From Thamnaconus septentrionalis (lineage: Eukaryota; Chordata; Actinopteri; Tetraodontiformes; Monacanthidae): 64,000 nucleotides of DNA. Of the stretch, positions 9,916 to 22,500 are shown piece after piece; position 1 is the stretch's first letter, and each line of letters starts with the position of its first letter. The notes beneath the pieces were generated by a model. That model saw nothing but the letters and a program-made list of their open reading frames with translations. It made no database searches and had not been told where the DNA came from. The translations under genes and the position numbers were made by a program. The DNA is taken from assembly GCA_009823395.1 (NCBI GenBank), contig CM020515.1, positions 11,664,489 to 11,728,488 of the forward strand. Reading direction: 5' to 3'.

Positions 9916-12900
9916 GAATGTGGCGTCGCTTTGTTTTGCATTGAGAAGCTGAATGCAAACACACAAATGCACAACCATGATTGTCCAGAAGAGACGACAA
10001 TTGATGCATGCAAGAACTGATCAATTCTATAGATCAAGTTTTATGATGCAGAAACATTTTTCCTCTATGGAACCTTTTGTCAAAAGCACAAATGAAGCCG
10101 AACCAAGACAAAAAGTTTTTTCCTCATTATATTTGCCTGTATCGTGAAAGGGAGCGACGCTGCGGCAGTAATTGCAGTGTCGTTACACCGCTTCAGCTCT
10201 TCTCTGCTCTTATATTCAAGATAATGGCACTGAATGCACGCAGAAAGATGGAGCAAAAAAAGCAACTTCATGTGGTTCCTCTTTTGCTGCTGCACTCTCA
10301 CAACAAAGACTTGACCCAAAAAGTACAACAACGTAGGCGGAGCTGGTAACATCGGGCCGCGCCGAGCAGCTGCAGGATGGAACCGTGAAACCCGTGACGG
10401 TTGACTGGTGGGACAAGCGTGTGTAGAAACTGCACTTTGTAATCAGGTCGAGGAATGCTGCCAGCGGAAGAGTTTGGGACAGTTTGGGACTCCAAAGTGG
10501 CCGACTGAATGAAAAAAAAAAGAAACCCAAATAAAGACACCAGTATGCAGAAAGTTACAGTGAAGTTGACAAAAAATGACAACAAAGAATCTCCACTGCA
10601 GCGTGTTTTTCCACCGGAGCCTGGATGGGAGAAGTCGGCCCTCAGGCTTTTCTGTCTGGCACGTCGCCGTCGCCTCTCTGCTCTTCTCTCAGGAAACATG
10701 GATTACTGAAGTGGCACGAATCATCAGGAGGAGGCTGCACAGTCTCTTCACAGCGCGACTGTGTCAACAACAAAAAACAGAAAATTTGTTATAAAAACAA
10801 AAAGGCAGTGATGTTCAGGCACACAAGCAGGGGGTATTGGGGGAGGGGGTGCAAAGAGACAAAGATAGCGCTTACATTATAAAAAAGTAAAAAAATAAAA
10901 AAGTGGGATAATCACAGCTGCCTGAGGAAAAGCACAGCGTGATTAGTGTTAATGACCCGGCACTTTATCATCCTCCACAAAGACAGACCGTCCCTCTGCT
11001 CTCTCACCTCCGCTCACTCACCCCTCCGTCAGCAGCCTCAGAGAATATCTATATCAGTCGGTCCCTCCACTCCGTTTCCATTTCTTTTTAATTTCTCAGC
11101 CAGCCGCTGACCGCCTTTACCTTCCTCTTTGCCACCTGTATATAATTGACATGTGTTTTTCCAACCTCAGTCACCTCAAAACCTCCAAACCAAACCTGCT
11201 TTACTCAGACAGATTTGTGCATCTTAGAGACGCCGTCGAGAGTCACGCAAAGACGAGAGCCGAGCTTTTTGCATAATTGTTAAATCTCGTTGCCACCCGT
11301 CGGAGATCTCCAGCGATCTGCTGCCTCTGCTGCCGGCTGGGCGGCACGACAGACCGCAGTAAAATCCCAGTCGTGTCGCAGGAGGTCTGCGCTCGGTGCT
11401 GAGCAGCGTTCGCGCTCCCTCTGTGGTCCGTCTCCAGCGCAGACTCAGAAACTGTTCCCTGTTCCGAGTGTGAGTGTGTGTGGAAGGCTGCAGCGAAAGC
11501 ACATCTTCCAGATACTAAATATTTCATCGCTTACGTAACGCTGCATGCCGTCAAGAGTTTGTTTTTTAAAAACCCCAGAAAGCCCCGGAGGTAGAAAGTA
11601 TGATGGTATCAAAGCTGCCCTGTAAAGACTTTTAGAAAGTGATCGTACCAGGTGACACAGAGAACCCAGTTCTAGTCATTCTCTTTTAGTGTAACCTGCA
11701 AAAAGAAAGGTAATAGATGGGGGAAGATTTAGTAATACAGAAAAAAATGAGCACGTCAACCCTATACAGAAATATTAGCGAGTAAAACATATAATGTATT
11801 TTTACTCTGATTGGAGCGTAAGGGAACCTCTGGCAGTCATTCCCCCTCCTCTCCCGGCTTTGATGTTAATGCCGAAGACACGTGTCCTGCCCTCGCAGTC
11901 ATCATAAAAAGTCTCACATTTAATGATCTTCGTTTGTTTCTCTCGTCGGTATCTTGGCAACAGTTTGCTTTCGTAAGTCTGAATGTGCGCTAATGGGGGA
12001 GAAAATGCAGGAAAGAAATGTAGATTCAAAATTTCTTCATTTGCTACGATAAAAATCAAATAAATTCAAACCACAGTTTCTGAATTTTTAAAGATGAAAT
12101 TTTTGTCCGGATTTTGTTTTTGAACGAAACTGGGTGAGGCTGATTTAATTCTGAATAATTTTGTCTGTTTGTTTGCTTCCGATAAACTGTGGAAACTAAA
12201 CTGAACTGAACTGTGTTCAGTGTTCCTGGTTGCAACTGCATCCATCCACTGGAGCAAATCTTAATGACTTACTGTGACTGTGACACGTGAGATATTGGCA
12301 CATGTTGCCTAAGTTGTGTCGCCGTAGCCTGCGGGCTGGAAATAACTCAACTAACAGCCGACGCACCAATCAGCTCCGTCTCACGTCACTCGAAGAAAGA
12401 CAGCAACCAATCGGAAACAATTCCGGTTTTTTTTCCCCCTCCGACGTAGATCCATTTGGAGCGGAGGTGAGAAATCTTCGCCTCACCGTGCAAACAAACA
12501 TCGGCGTGACCTCTGACCCCTGCCGGCTTGCGGCGCGTGTTGCTCTCCCCCGTCATTAGCGCTTCTCCTGAAGCGTCGCGCTCGCTGTCATCCGCCTCCG
12601 TCTCTCCATCGGAATAAATAAAACTTCCTCATCGCCCCCTCCCACCTCCTCCTCCTCCTCTCTGGTGGAGCCAAGAGGAGAAATAAGTGCCGCCCGGTGT
12701 GGCCCGCCGCTGCTCGCTTCCACTCGGGCTAAATTCATTTCCTGAACCGCGGGGCTGCGTGACGGATCGACGGGCGACGAGACGAGCCTGGTTCAATGGT
12801 CTTCACGCTCGAGGGGGGGAAGACCGCGAGGACGGTCAACCAGGTGTGCCTGCAGGGGGCGCCTCGCAGGACAGAACCGACCCAGGAAGATGCAAAGTGT

Positions 12901-13797
12901 AAAAAGGTTGGCGGTGAGACACGTTCAAGAGTTTGCGTGCGATCTTTTTGTGCGTCTGCCAAGTGGAACCAAAGAGTGAATGGGGTACTTATCAAGTGGA
13001 GACACTCGGACAAAGACGAGCAGAAGTAAACAAGCAGGTGCAACCGGGGCCGCTCTTGGTTATTACGATAAACAGCGTTTGCGAGTCTAGTGGCCGCCGG
13101 CTCAAGTGCACTGTGCCGTATACGCTTGAAGATTGTCCTTTCTTCAGCAACACATTTATAGTTAATAATCATGTTAAGAGGCAGAAGCACTGTGGGTAAG
13201 TGCTCCGTGTAAAGGCCACTGCAGCGGCTCACTTGGAATGTCTACCAATCTGCTGAAAGAGCAGGTAAGAGTTCCAGATACATGATACATGTACATAATA
13301 CAAATGTGCATATTAGTGTTAAACGTGAACTTTTTCTGTTCCAAAAATCCAAAACTGCTTCTGAAGAAAGAGAGAAAGCGATAGTGAGCGACCTCGGACG
13401 TGTTTGTGATCTAAATTACTTAATATTACTCATTGTTTCTCGATCCGGTTTTGTGACCTCAACAACTTCCTGTTATTTTGAGATTAACATGGTCATTAAT
13501 GGTAGCAATGACGAACCAGTCGAGAAGTTTGTGAAGATGAGACATCATGACTCACGAGTTTGTAAAGTGGCTCTGCAGTTTGGAACAACTTGTTTTGTGC
13601 CATCTTTTTCTTTCTCAGTGTGTGAAATCAGAGACCAAGATGAGGAGGCTGGGAATTAGTAACGGTTGAAGACATACAAATACATTTTTTATGTATTTGA
13701 ATATTGAAAAATGATTATTACAGTTTTATTACGGTCAGTTGTTTCAAATTCAAAGGTAATCGCCTGTGATAAACAACTCCGCGGAAACTGCTGATGC

Positions 13798-13798
<1 letters not shown>
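9916..13798. other. Mostly unique DNA, no gene supported
   Basis: This stretch contains scattered short frames, none with both coding composition and convincing splice sites. The sequence 12540-12720 is CpG-rich. A short segment ending GAGCAG|GTAAGA near 13264 and another at 13150-13194 look splice-like, but they are tiny and unsupported. I see no repeat array here. Confidence 0.4.

Positions 13799-13868
<70 letters not shown>
13799..13868. repeat. Long uninterrupted TA microsatellite
   Basis: About 33 TA units without interruption, followed by an A run. It is the longest pure dinucleotide tract in the window and could form cruciform DNA. Confidence 0.95.
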
Positions 13869-13871
<3 letters not shown>

Positions 13872-14799
13872 ACAAAAACAGCTTTTTAATTGAACTAAAG
13901 GCAAGTAGGAGACTCAGGATTATGTGTGAAAAATACAAGTGTGAGGCTCGGTGCACACAGAGGTGTCGTTAGCTGCGTATCGATTTAGGTTCATCATTGT
14001 CCGGTTTTCCCACCACCACTCGATGCACCGCCGCTCTGCCAAGTATCGACCGGCGTCGCTGTGCGAGGACGAGCGGCTCCCTCCGCAGGAGCAGCAGCCA
14101 CTTACATCGGGGTGGAGGGACACGTTTCCCATCCACTCTGCGCGTCAGGCTTATTTCAAAGGACAAATGTGTCTCTATGTGACGTCTGGCGGCGGCAGTG
14201 CCAACGATCACTGCTGCCCCTCATTTCTTTTTCTTTTGCTGGAATATATGAAAAAGACAATAAATAAATAAACTCGTCGAGACAGCGAAGGCTGTTGGAG
14301 TAATAATAAACAGTTTGGACAGAGTGTGAGGGGAATTGATATGAGACGAGTTTGTTTTTTGTCAGAGTCAATCTTCAGTGCCGTATATAGACTCAAAAAT
14401 AAACATTTCTGACAGAGTAACAACAGTTATAGTGGACACGAAAGCAAATTTAAAAGATTTCAAGGTGGCCCCTTTACGACGAGCTTCCACCACAAGACAC
14501 CTTCTCATTAGTGCCGGTTAGATGCTGAATCTGATCTGATGGCGCTGCAGTCACCTGCCCACTGATACAAAACCTGGCTGGAAGTGTAACTGATTCAAAA
14601 ACACCAAGATTACATTTCCTCTCCACACCTTCTGACTGCTAATTAAGCTGTGGTCTCGCTGTGATTAGTGAGACCGCCAGTCTCGAAATCTGTCGTAACA
14701 AAACTGAACATCTTTTGGCAGAAATTTCAGGTACATAATGGAGTGTTTATCTGGTGAGGACATAACCCCAGGGGGCGCTATTGCAGACTGAATGCTGCC

Positions 14800-14982
14800 A
14801 TGACACTTGTCATGAAGACGCATATACCTCTATATCGATACGTCTGAAAAACCACCTCATCAGAGCGTCAAAACCTTTTAGCAATATTTGAGAAGTTTTT
14901 CGACGTTTAGGTGTTTCCAGTACCAGTTTTTTATTGCGATATTTAAGTTTTGCGCAATTCTAGGGGTAATGGAAAAGCAGCT
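14800..14982 (-). mobile_element. Partial copy of the 17-bp-TIR MITE family (M1)
   Basis: Read on the minus strand, it begins AGCTGCTTTTCCATTACC and continues through a segment matching the 43.1 and 48.2 kb elements: TTTTTTATTGCGATATTTAAG, a GTGTTTCC segment, TTTTTCGA, CAAAACCTTTTAGC and the ATCGATACGTCTGAAAAACCACCTC region. The other terminus is absent, so this copy is truncated. Confidence 0.6.
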
Positions 14983-15401
14983 ACTGAAGCTCTCCTCACT
15001 GCAGAGCTGAGCAGGTTCAGGGTGAATTTGGTGTGTCAGGTGATGTTGACATGGAAACCAGTAGAAATGTGCCAACATCACCGTGTTGTCCAGAAATCAG
15101 TAAGAAAACAGGCTGCACAGGATCACTGGTGAGGAAAATTGATACGGGGCCCCAAAAACTGAACATCCTGATCTGAAAAATGTGAAGCAAACACTTTTCT
15201 AACTTTATTTAACTGACATTTAGAATGCCGATGCTGGACTTCGATGAGTCTGGGAGGCGGAGGTGTGAGTAGGAGGCTGTTTATTGGACGTCTCCTGACC
15301 TTGTTTTGATGATTAATCTCTTCTAGGAAGGACACTTTTGGAACCGTTCATCCAAGAAAACGTGCGTGCAGCACAGTAAGGTTACGTATCATCTTTACTG
15401 A

Positions 15402-15422
15402 AGTACCCCCCCCCACCCCCCA
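15402..15422. repeat. C-rich simple tract
   Basis: Homopolymeric C with one interruption. Nothing else is attached to it. Confidence 0.8.
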
Positions 15423-16404
15423 ACCTTCCGCTTCAATTCTCCTCGGACGTTTTTCTTCCTCCAAACAGCCGGTGATTTGTTTCCCATTTAGATGTTACAA
15501 TGAAAGCTGGAAAAATCCATCAGCGGTTGTTGATGGATTTGAGGCATTATTAAATTCTCTGCAGCCGTGCGTTAATGCGTGTTTTTTTCCCCCTCTCTAC
15601 CGAGGGCTCTTTTCGTCCCGTGAAGATTGATTCGACTGTAAACGTTCCGCTAAAGGAAAGCTGGCGGCGGCGCCCGTGTAAACGTACATTAAAAAAATCC
15701 CAAAAAAACAACAACAACAAAAAAGCCGCTGAGCGAACGCTAACGGGGGCTCACGCAAACCGAGCGCCGTGCTGGGAATATCGCCGCGCGTGCACCCGAC
15801 ATACCGTGCAGAGGAGCTCGTCAAAGCGCTCAGTCTCGCCGGCTGTCACCGTGAGAAATGAATCTCCCTCCGGACTCTGAGATGGAATTTGAACGGAGCC
15901 TCTTTTTTTCATTTTTTTTCTCTCTCTCGCCGACCCGGGACCGTCGTCCCTCCTGCCATCGTTTTCTCCTGATATTGGAGACGACAGCTAATCTGTGGCC
16001 GCAGCCATGAAAAAGAAGATGAAAAAAGTCAAAAGTAATGGGCTGCTGCAACACGTGGCCTTGGCGCAAATACAGAAAAGTGAGAAGAGAAAGTGAGAAG
16101 CTGCAGATGTGTTCGGGAAAACGAGTTGGTTGGTGCGGCAACTTCGTAACGTGGTTTGCTGTTACCTTGGCGTGAGTGGAGCAATGTGAGCGCCAACCAA
16201 TCAGAACCTTGCCTCAGCGTACTATCAGTATGTGGATCTTTTGTAGTTGTACATCCATCTCAGATCAGTGGTAGATTTACCTTAAAGAGACGGGTCAACA
16301 TTTTGAGCAGATTGGCCTGTTGCCATGATCTCTCTGGTCGCATAACCTGTTGTTTTGTATGAAAGAGGATTAGGGCCACAAGAAGAGAAAAAAATATTAC
16401 AGGA

Positions 16405-16580
16405 AGAAGATTTTTATTCAAGTTTCATTTCGAGTTTTAAGTTGAAATTTCTTGAATAAAGTCAAGATTTTGTGAAAAAATTGACGCAAAAAGGACAAAA
16501 CATATTGAATAAAGTCAACGTTAAAAAAGACAAAATTCTGTGAATAAAGTCAAAATTTCAGGAATACAGTTGACGCAAAC
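16405..16580. repeat. Imperfect GAATAAAGTCA-type minisatellite
   Basis: The phrase GAATAAAGTCA recurs about four times (near 16454, 16509, 16543 and degenerately near 16562), alternating with AATTT/TTTTGTGA phrases. This looks like a short decayed tandem repeat of a kind common in fish introns. No coding potential. Confidence 0.55.
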
Positions 16581-16906
16581 TGCTGCCTCTTCACTCAGTA
16601 ATTCACTTGCTTTGAACAAGCCAAACTCTCAACCCCGACAGAATCAGTCGTAAAGAAGTCTCGCCAACACGAACTTCACTGCGGATGCTGCGACGTTCAG
16701 GATAAAAGTTTATTTCGCTGATGGCCAGGTTTCCCCTCACTGATGTCTCCCCTGCGCTCAATGTGTCAATCAGCGTCGGCGGGGACAGCGAGCGGTGTTG
16801 ACGCAGCTGGCGCGGGACTGAAACAGGGTGAGGCAGTTACTCCAGGGGATTCCATTTTTTTTTTTTTAGTTTGTAGGCTGATGTGCAAGTTTTACTGGAT
16901 GGAGGC

Positions 16907-16931
16907 AGACACACACACACACACACACACT
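16907..16931. repeat. CA microsatellite
   Basis: Pure (CA)n of about 12 units. Confidence 0.9.
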
Positions 16932-17066
16932 TGCAGCCCTGCTCTTCAGGCTGCACTGGTCACTCCAGTGCAAATCAGCAGGTATATAAATTCCACTTCC
17001 TTGTCCGGTGTGTATTCGCATCCACATGGATGAATAAATAGGGACAGAGGAGTAACAGAAGGAAAA

Positions 17067-17068
<2 letters not shown>

Positions 17069-17098
<30 letters not shown>
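17069..17098. repeat. CA microsatellite
   Basis: Pure (CA)n of about 14 units. Confidence 0.9.
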
Positions 17099-17099
<1 letters not shown>

Positions 17100-17449
17100 G
17101 CAAATGCAGAAGATTTCCAAAAAGCCTGGAAGGAACGGTGTGAGAGCGGAGGAGTCGGCGCCGCCGGTCCCGTGGTCGGTCCATTTCCTCGTGTCTGAGT
17201 GTTGCCATATAAAGAGCCTGTCATGGCGAGTCACTTTCCAGCACATCGACTCACACGTACCGCACTCAGGAACTCACATAAATAACTCCAGACCCATCAG
17301 GCCCCCTCCCATGGCCCACATTTTACAGATCAGGAATTTAAAAGACAACAACAACAAAAACTTTTGGATTCTTTTTTATTGTATTTTGCTGCTTTCATGT
17401 TTCATGACATTTTGCTGGCTTCACTTCTCAGAAAATGTTGGCTGGACAT

Positions 17450-17615
17450 CAGCCATTGTGATGTCACAAAGGGCACTGATTCATCATAGACACCTCTCCC
17501 AGACTAGTGGCCACACTTCCAGCCCGGTGCTGTTTCCATCTTATGAGGCTGAAAGCATCAGTTTTAGCAGGAGGACTGTAAACACAGGGCTAAACAGGAA
17601 GATTTTTTTTTTGAA
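17450..17615. repeat. Dispersed repeat family R1, copy B
   Basis: It contains TTGTGATGTCACAAAGGGC, ACACCTCTCCCAGACTAGTGG, GCATCAGTTTTAGCAGGAGG and GTAAACACAGGGCTAAACAGG in this order, the same order as in the copies at 39.9 and 62.1 kb. It is in plus orientation and probably starts just upstream of the GTGATGTCAC palindrome. There is no coding content. Confidence 0.65.
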
Positions 17616-18589
17616 CAGGTGAGGCTGTTACACAGAAATACATAGTGTCAGAATTTGACAAAAAAAATCTAAAGATGAATAAAATAGGCTGACATGATTC
17701 GGAATTTATGGTTTACCTCAATTGAAGGTGACTTGAATTTAACTTTGAAAGAAAGAAAATCTCTGCATGCTGGCGACGCCGTATTTAAATATTCAGATGA
17801 CAAAAACAACAATATGCACAGTAAATAAAGACTCTGAAAGACTGAGTGAAGGATGGACTCTCTGGCAGGTTCAAGAAATTAAGTGAGTGAAATTATGTAA
17901 GTGAATCCCAACATATTACAGGAGCTGGTGGTCAGCAGGCTGCTGAGAGCGGCGGCGGCCTGTGGTAGCGGCCTGAGAGCTTTGTTGAAGGGAAATGCGA
18001 GATGCGGAGAGCGAGAGCGCCGGCCCGTTCGCTGTCACGGCCATCGGTGTGGAATAAAGTCTCTTTGTATGTTTATTGCGTTTGCGAGGGCCGGAGGAGG
18101 TGCACTCGAGTGTGACTAAGCGCACAATGGACTCTTATGCATGAGCGAGTTACGGAGAGCAGAGTCTAATTATGAAGGTGCATCCAGTGAAGGGGGCATG
18201 CTGATGGTTTTCGGTTCGCCCTCCAGCACGAGCTTTTCCAGAAGTGGTCTTCAAAGCGACTGCTGTTGTGTAGTCTGCCCCGAATAGTGCCCGACGTTTT
18301 CTATCGCGAGTCATCTTTTAGCCAGCTTGAAATTCTAGCTTTTGCGTGTCTGCCCTGTTTCATTTCTTTGTAAGATAATGAGATAAAATCTTTTAAATGG
18401 ATCAGTCTGGCCTGTCAGAGTTTGCAGTCTTGATGCTGACTTTTGGAGTCTGTTCTTTTCCTCTTCTTTCCAAACACTCACAAAATTTTTCTAAATCCAT
18501 CTGTCTATTTACCAATGTACGATAACACGGTTTTACTGATTAATAAGTCCGATGCCAAGTAAAGCCAAAGGTGGTTTCACAGATGTCGA

Positions 18590-18606
18590 TTCTATTTATT
18601 TATTTA
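18590..18606. repeat. TTTA tetranucleotide run
   Basis: About four TTTA/ATTT units. Simple sequence. Confidence 0.7.
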
Positions 18607-18621
18607 TTTATCTTAAAAAAT

Positions 18622-18682
18622 CTGGGAATCAAACCTTCACCCTTTCTGCTGTGAGGTGATCGTCGCACCCTGGGCTGAGTTG
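18622..18682 (-). mobile_element. tRNA-like SINE fragment
   Basis: On the minus strand the sequence reads as CACCTCACAGCAGAAAGGGTG followed by a degenerate B-box (GGTTTGATTCC). This is the phrase found in the tRNA-derived heads of many fish SINEs (..CCTCACAGC..GGTTCGATTCC). The A-box part is missing or too decayed to see, so it is a fragment and not a tRNA gene. Confidence 0.45.
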
Positions 18683-18706
18683 GGGGGCCGTATAGATGGG
18701 GAGCAT

Positions 18707-18758
18707 AGCATTGGTCCAACCTCCCATTAGTAGACTAATGGGAGGTTGGACCAATGCT
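18707..18758. repeat. Perfect 25-bp inverted repeat with 2-bp spacer
   Basis: Left arm 18707-18731 (starts AGCATTGGTCC, ends CCCATTAGT), spacer AG at 18732-18733, right arm 18734-18758 is the exact reverse complement. This near-perfect palindrome is at the left end of F1 copy 1 and runs straight into hAT-type unit sequence (AGAAGCCCCAAATTTG). It looks like the product of a terminal duplication in inverted orientation, and would extrude as a cruciform. Confidence 0.9.
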
Positions 18759-19068
18759 AGAAGCCCCAAATTTGACGTGGCTGTGTCTTGAGGGATCCCG
18801 ATGAACCTACAAGTGGTTCCATGTCTCTAGGACAAAGTTGACTTTTGACCCCATAGACTTGCATGAGCGACAACGCTGGAATTAGGGTTAGGGTTAGGGT
18901 TACTGCTGGAATTAGGGTTAGGGATTCGGCGTTCCTCATGAGCTAGAAGCCCCAAATTTGACGTGGCTGTGTCTTGAGGGATCCCGATGAACCTGCAAGT
19001 GGCCCCATGTCTCTAGGACAAAGTTGACTTTTGACCCCATAGACTTGCATGGCGTTAGGGCAGTGGTT
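18757..19068. repeat. Two hAT-family ~190-bp units with TTAGGG runs
   Basis: Unit 1 begins AGAAGCCCCAAATTTG at about 18759 and includes AGGGTTAGGGTTAGGGTTAC. Unit 2 begins near 18946 and ends in GCATGGCGTTAGGG at 19069. They match the units of the 8.9 kb element closely, including CCCATAGACTTGCATG, but lie outside an intact hAT terminus. Confidence 0.85.
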
Positions 19069-19070
19069 CT

Positions 19071-19475
19071 CAAACTTTCTCTGTCACGCCCCACCTTGGA
19101 GGAAGAAAAATTTTCATATAATAAATAATGCAAATAATGTTTTACCTTTGGCACACCACTTTTTGTGACATCAAAACCAACATTCTTTTTTTTTTATCAT
19201 GAACATTCATTTCACATTCATTTCACTTTTCTCTTCATTTATGAAATCATTTATTTAGTACAAACAAACAACTTTAGCAAATCACTCTTTGTGACATCAA
19301 ATCCTGAACATTACTTTTTAAACAAGAATACTCTTTCACTTTTCTGCTGTGCAAATAACTTTTTTTTTGGCAAACCACTTTTGTAACATCCACCATTTTG
19401 GCCTCGCTGTGAAACAACACAGCTTTATGCTGTGCTCCCATGGGGGGGTGCGGCACCCACTTTTAGAAACACTGC
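19071..19475. mobile_element. hAT-like element with a different interior
   Basis: The left end (CAGTGGTTCTCAAACTTTC, then CACCTTGGAGGAAGAAAA) is identical in type to the 8.9 and 45.1 kb elements. The right end reads CACTTTTAGAAACACTG. The interior is AT-rich, with two CACACCACTTTTTGTGACATC-like phrases, and lacks the 190-bp unit. Flanks read GTTAGGG and CCTAACCC rather than a matching 8-bp duplication, so the insertion site was probably telomere-like sequence or has been rearranged. No transposase frame. Confidence 0.7.
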
Positions 19476-19542
19476 CTAACCCTAATGGGAGGTAGGACCA
19501 ATGGGCAATTTGTCGGACTAATGGGCAGTTCCCGTGTAGATG

Positions 19543-22500
19543 ATTGGATATCATTGCATTGAAGAGGTAAATCTTGGCTGAAGCCCTCATAATGTAACCT
19601 CATCCCGGGGGGGGGGGTTCCCTCTGAGATGCATTTCTATATGAATGCCTGATAACGGCCGTCAGCGGCGGGAACAGAGGCTCCCGGCACCTGGCTGAAA
19701 CGACGCTATCGGCTAAACGCCAAGATTGTTCCGCTAACACGGTGACGGCCATCGGCAAATTCGGGAATTCGAAAGGAAACAGATCTGTTTGAATTCTCGT
19801 GTTCAGCGCCCGAGCGCACGATAACACACTTAGCCTCCTTTATTACTGTGACTCTATTAGATTTGGCTCTACGCTGGATCTGTTCCTTTTGTAAGGGCTT
19901 CGTACTGCATGAATAAATCATAAATGCCACAGTCTGAATTTGATGTTTAGCGCACCCCACCCCATACCCCTCCCCCACCCCAGAGAAAACCAGTCTTATA
20001 TAACACACAGACTACACGTCTTCCATTTCATTGTTTCCGCTTTAATGCGGGTAGACGCCGGCCAGCTCCACATGACCGTCCGTTGAACCAAAGTTTGTGT
20101 TCTCATTCACCCAAAACGAAAACAACACGTTGACTCCGAATGCCCAAAAACACACAGGGAATTGTCTGTCCCAACTTGTTTGGATCCAAGGACGGGAAAA
20201 AAACCCCAAAAAGCAACTAGGAAAAAAAGAAAACACTCACTGGCTGTTGATCCAGAAGAGGCACTTTCAACTCGTATTGGAGCTGCTGAATATTTCATAG
20301 CCGGCACAGTTTTCCGCCTAACGGAGGCACTAATGAGGAACAATTGAAAATCAAAGCCGTCCGACTGGCGACGGGGACGAGTTGCAACCGGGGGGCTTCT
20401 GTCGGCGTAAAAACCCCAGAGTGCTTCCCGATGGCTGCCTCTGCACCAGCAGACCGAGTCGGCCGGTTTTCACAGGCCAAATAAGCAGATCATAATTTGG
20501 AATTATTTTCTGGGGTGGATTTGTCCCGACGCGATTGCACTGCTAATCAATAAAACATCAGAATGATATTTCTGAGCATTATGCAGATCCACTCCAAACT
20601 GTCTTTGCATATTCTGCATTTGTAAGAGCAGATTGAAGGAGTTTTTTGGGTTTTTTTTGTAGCCGCGAAGCCACCTGAGGGTAAATGAAAGTGGAGAAAG
20701 TCTTCGTGCAGGGAAACTGTGCAGGTTTTATTCATTTATTTCAAAATGTATTTATTTATTTTGCCCGTTAACCGAAAAGTGGGGAAATCTATCTAGTGCG
20801 GTTAATTCCCTCCATGTGCCTCGTTCTGAATGTCAAAATTGCAGCTGCATTGTAACTTTTCTAAAACGATCAACGTTGAATAAAAGTGACTGCAACATTT
20901 CCTAATAAAAAAATATTTTATGTTTAAAAAATATCTCTTTCAAGTTTTCAGTGTATCGGTGCAACAAGTCTGAATAGGCGTGTCAAAAGCAGACCCCCAC
21001 TGTTGTGGGCGGAGCCTGCAGCACCACAACACATGGTGCGTTCATGTCCTCCTCAGAGACGAGAGACTAAAAGGTTTTTTGTTTGTGGGATAGATCGTGT
21101 TTGCAGACACGCGATCCCTCCGTGACGTCGCCTGCTAATTTGAAGCTGTTTATCCAACTGGCTGAAAACAATCAGCCCAGACTTAATTTGTACCTTATTC
21201 AACCTCACAAACACTCCTCTTGTTTGGCCTCGGAGTGGGTCGCCGAGGGCCGCTTAGAGAAAACATCCACGGGATGAAAATAAAAGAGAAGCAAACAGCA
21301 ATTTCACACCGGGATCGTCGCTATTATTGTGATTTTTGAAAAAAAATAAAAAATCCAATGGCTGTTCAACTCAAGTTTGTGCCTTGCAGTGAGTCCTTGA
21401 CATTTGTCTTTTCATTCACGTTACGCACGTCTCTATTCAGGCGCCGGTTTGAGGACGTTTGCTCTCAGGAATGCTTTTTCCGACTTTAATGGAATATTGA
21501 AGAAGGGCGCGCATGGAAACGTTAACCTGACAAACATCGGGCTTGATTATTTCCAGGCGGGGCCTTGAATTCCAAGTTGTCATAGTGGAATTTTTGGAGG
21601 AATTTGCTCTGTAGCGGGGGAGAGAACAAAAAAAAAACAAAAAACAAAATAACCCAGTGGGTGGAAGTGGCAAACAAAGAGGCCTTGAGGAGCAAAGGAC
21701 GGGTATTAGGATGAGTTTCCTGTTACAAAGGCCAACACTGAGGCACTTTTCCTACATGGCAGCTGTCCTCAGCCCCACCCCTGGCTACACACATACACAT
21801 ACACACACACGAAGCAAGAGCGAGTGAGAGGTTGATGCTTATTTACTCGGATCTCCAATCTTCTTTGCGAGGCTGGTACTGTATAAACAATGAGATGCTG
21901 TTGTCTGGGAGGGAGGTATTATGTTGATGTGTGGGCCTCTGGGAGAGATGAAATGAGAGAACTGGGTGCCATATGTTTGATTGAAGGAAAGCCCGCCGGG
22001 GGATTTCGTATTCTTTTCATTCCGGCGCGTAAAGGAAGATAAATATACAGTGGCACCCGCTGCCGTCTGCGACACCGACTGGAACACGCCGAGTGTCTGA
22101 GCGAAAACTTTTTTTTTTTGTTTGCTTTGCCTGCAGCGGATTTATGTGTAGACTAGATATTCACTCTGGGCAGAGTGAGAAATCTCTGGCTTCAGTTCCG
22201 ACTTGCACTGCTGCCTGGCTCGGCCGACCACGGTTGTCAATCAAGTGTGTTTGCTATCAGCAGCGCTAACAAGGCATACCACGTTTGGCCGTTTTTTTTT
22301 TTTTTTCCCACAGTAAGGGACCTTTGCCGTGTGCGGACAGCTCAACCCAACCTCACTTTCTGTTTCTACAGCGAGGCGATGTGTCGGCCGAACACATCGC
22401 TCAGGGAAATGGCTGTTGTTGTGCAGGTGCATGCTGGGAGCTGGGCTAAATGCCGTGCGGTCCCAGAGGACAAGGCACAGGCTAAACGGCCACCAAGGGG

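Larger units (their letters stand above)
18699..19534 (-). mobile_element. Composite fold-back element F1, copy 1, with nested hAT material
   Basis: The left end, GGGAGCATAGCATTGGTCC, matches the reverse complement of the right end of the complete F1 copy at 32.2 kb. The right end (ACTAATGGGCAGTTCCC) matches the other terminus in reverse orientation. Flanks TATAGATG (18691-18698) and TGTAGATG (19535-19542) match at 7 of 8 positions, consistent with an old 8-bp target duplication around the whole block. Between the ends lie two ~190-bp units of the hAT-family tandem repeat and a separate hAT-like element. Copy 1 is therefore a fold-back element that acquired hAT sequence. Confidence 0.7.

Noticed and set aside
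13150..13195. Short exon-like segment between TTCTTCAG and GTGGGTAAGT
   Set aside because: Only about 15 codons. Such pairs are expected by chance many times in 64 kb.
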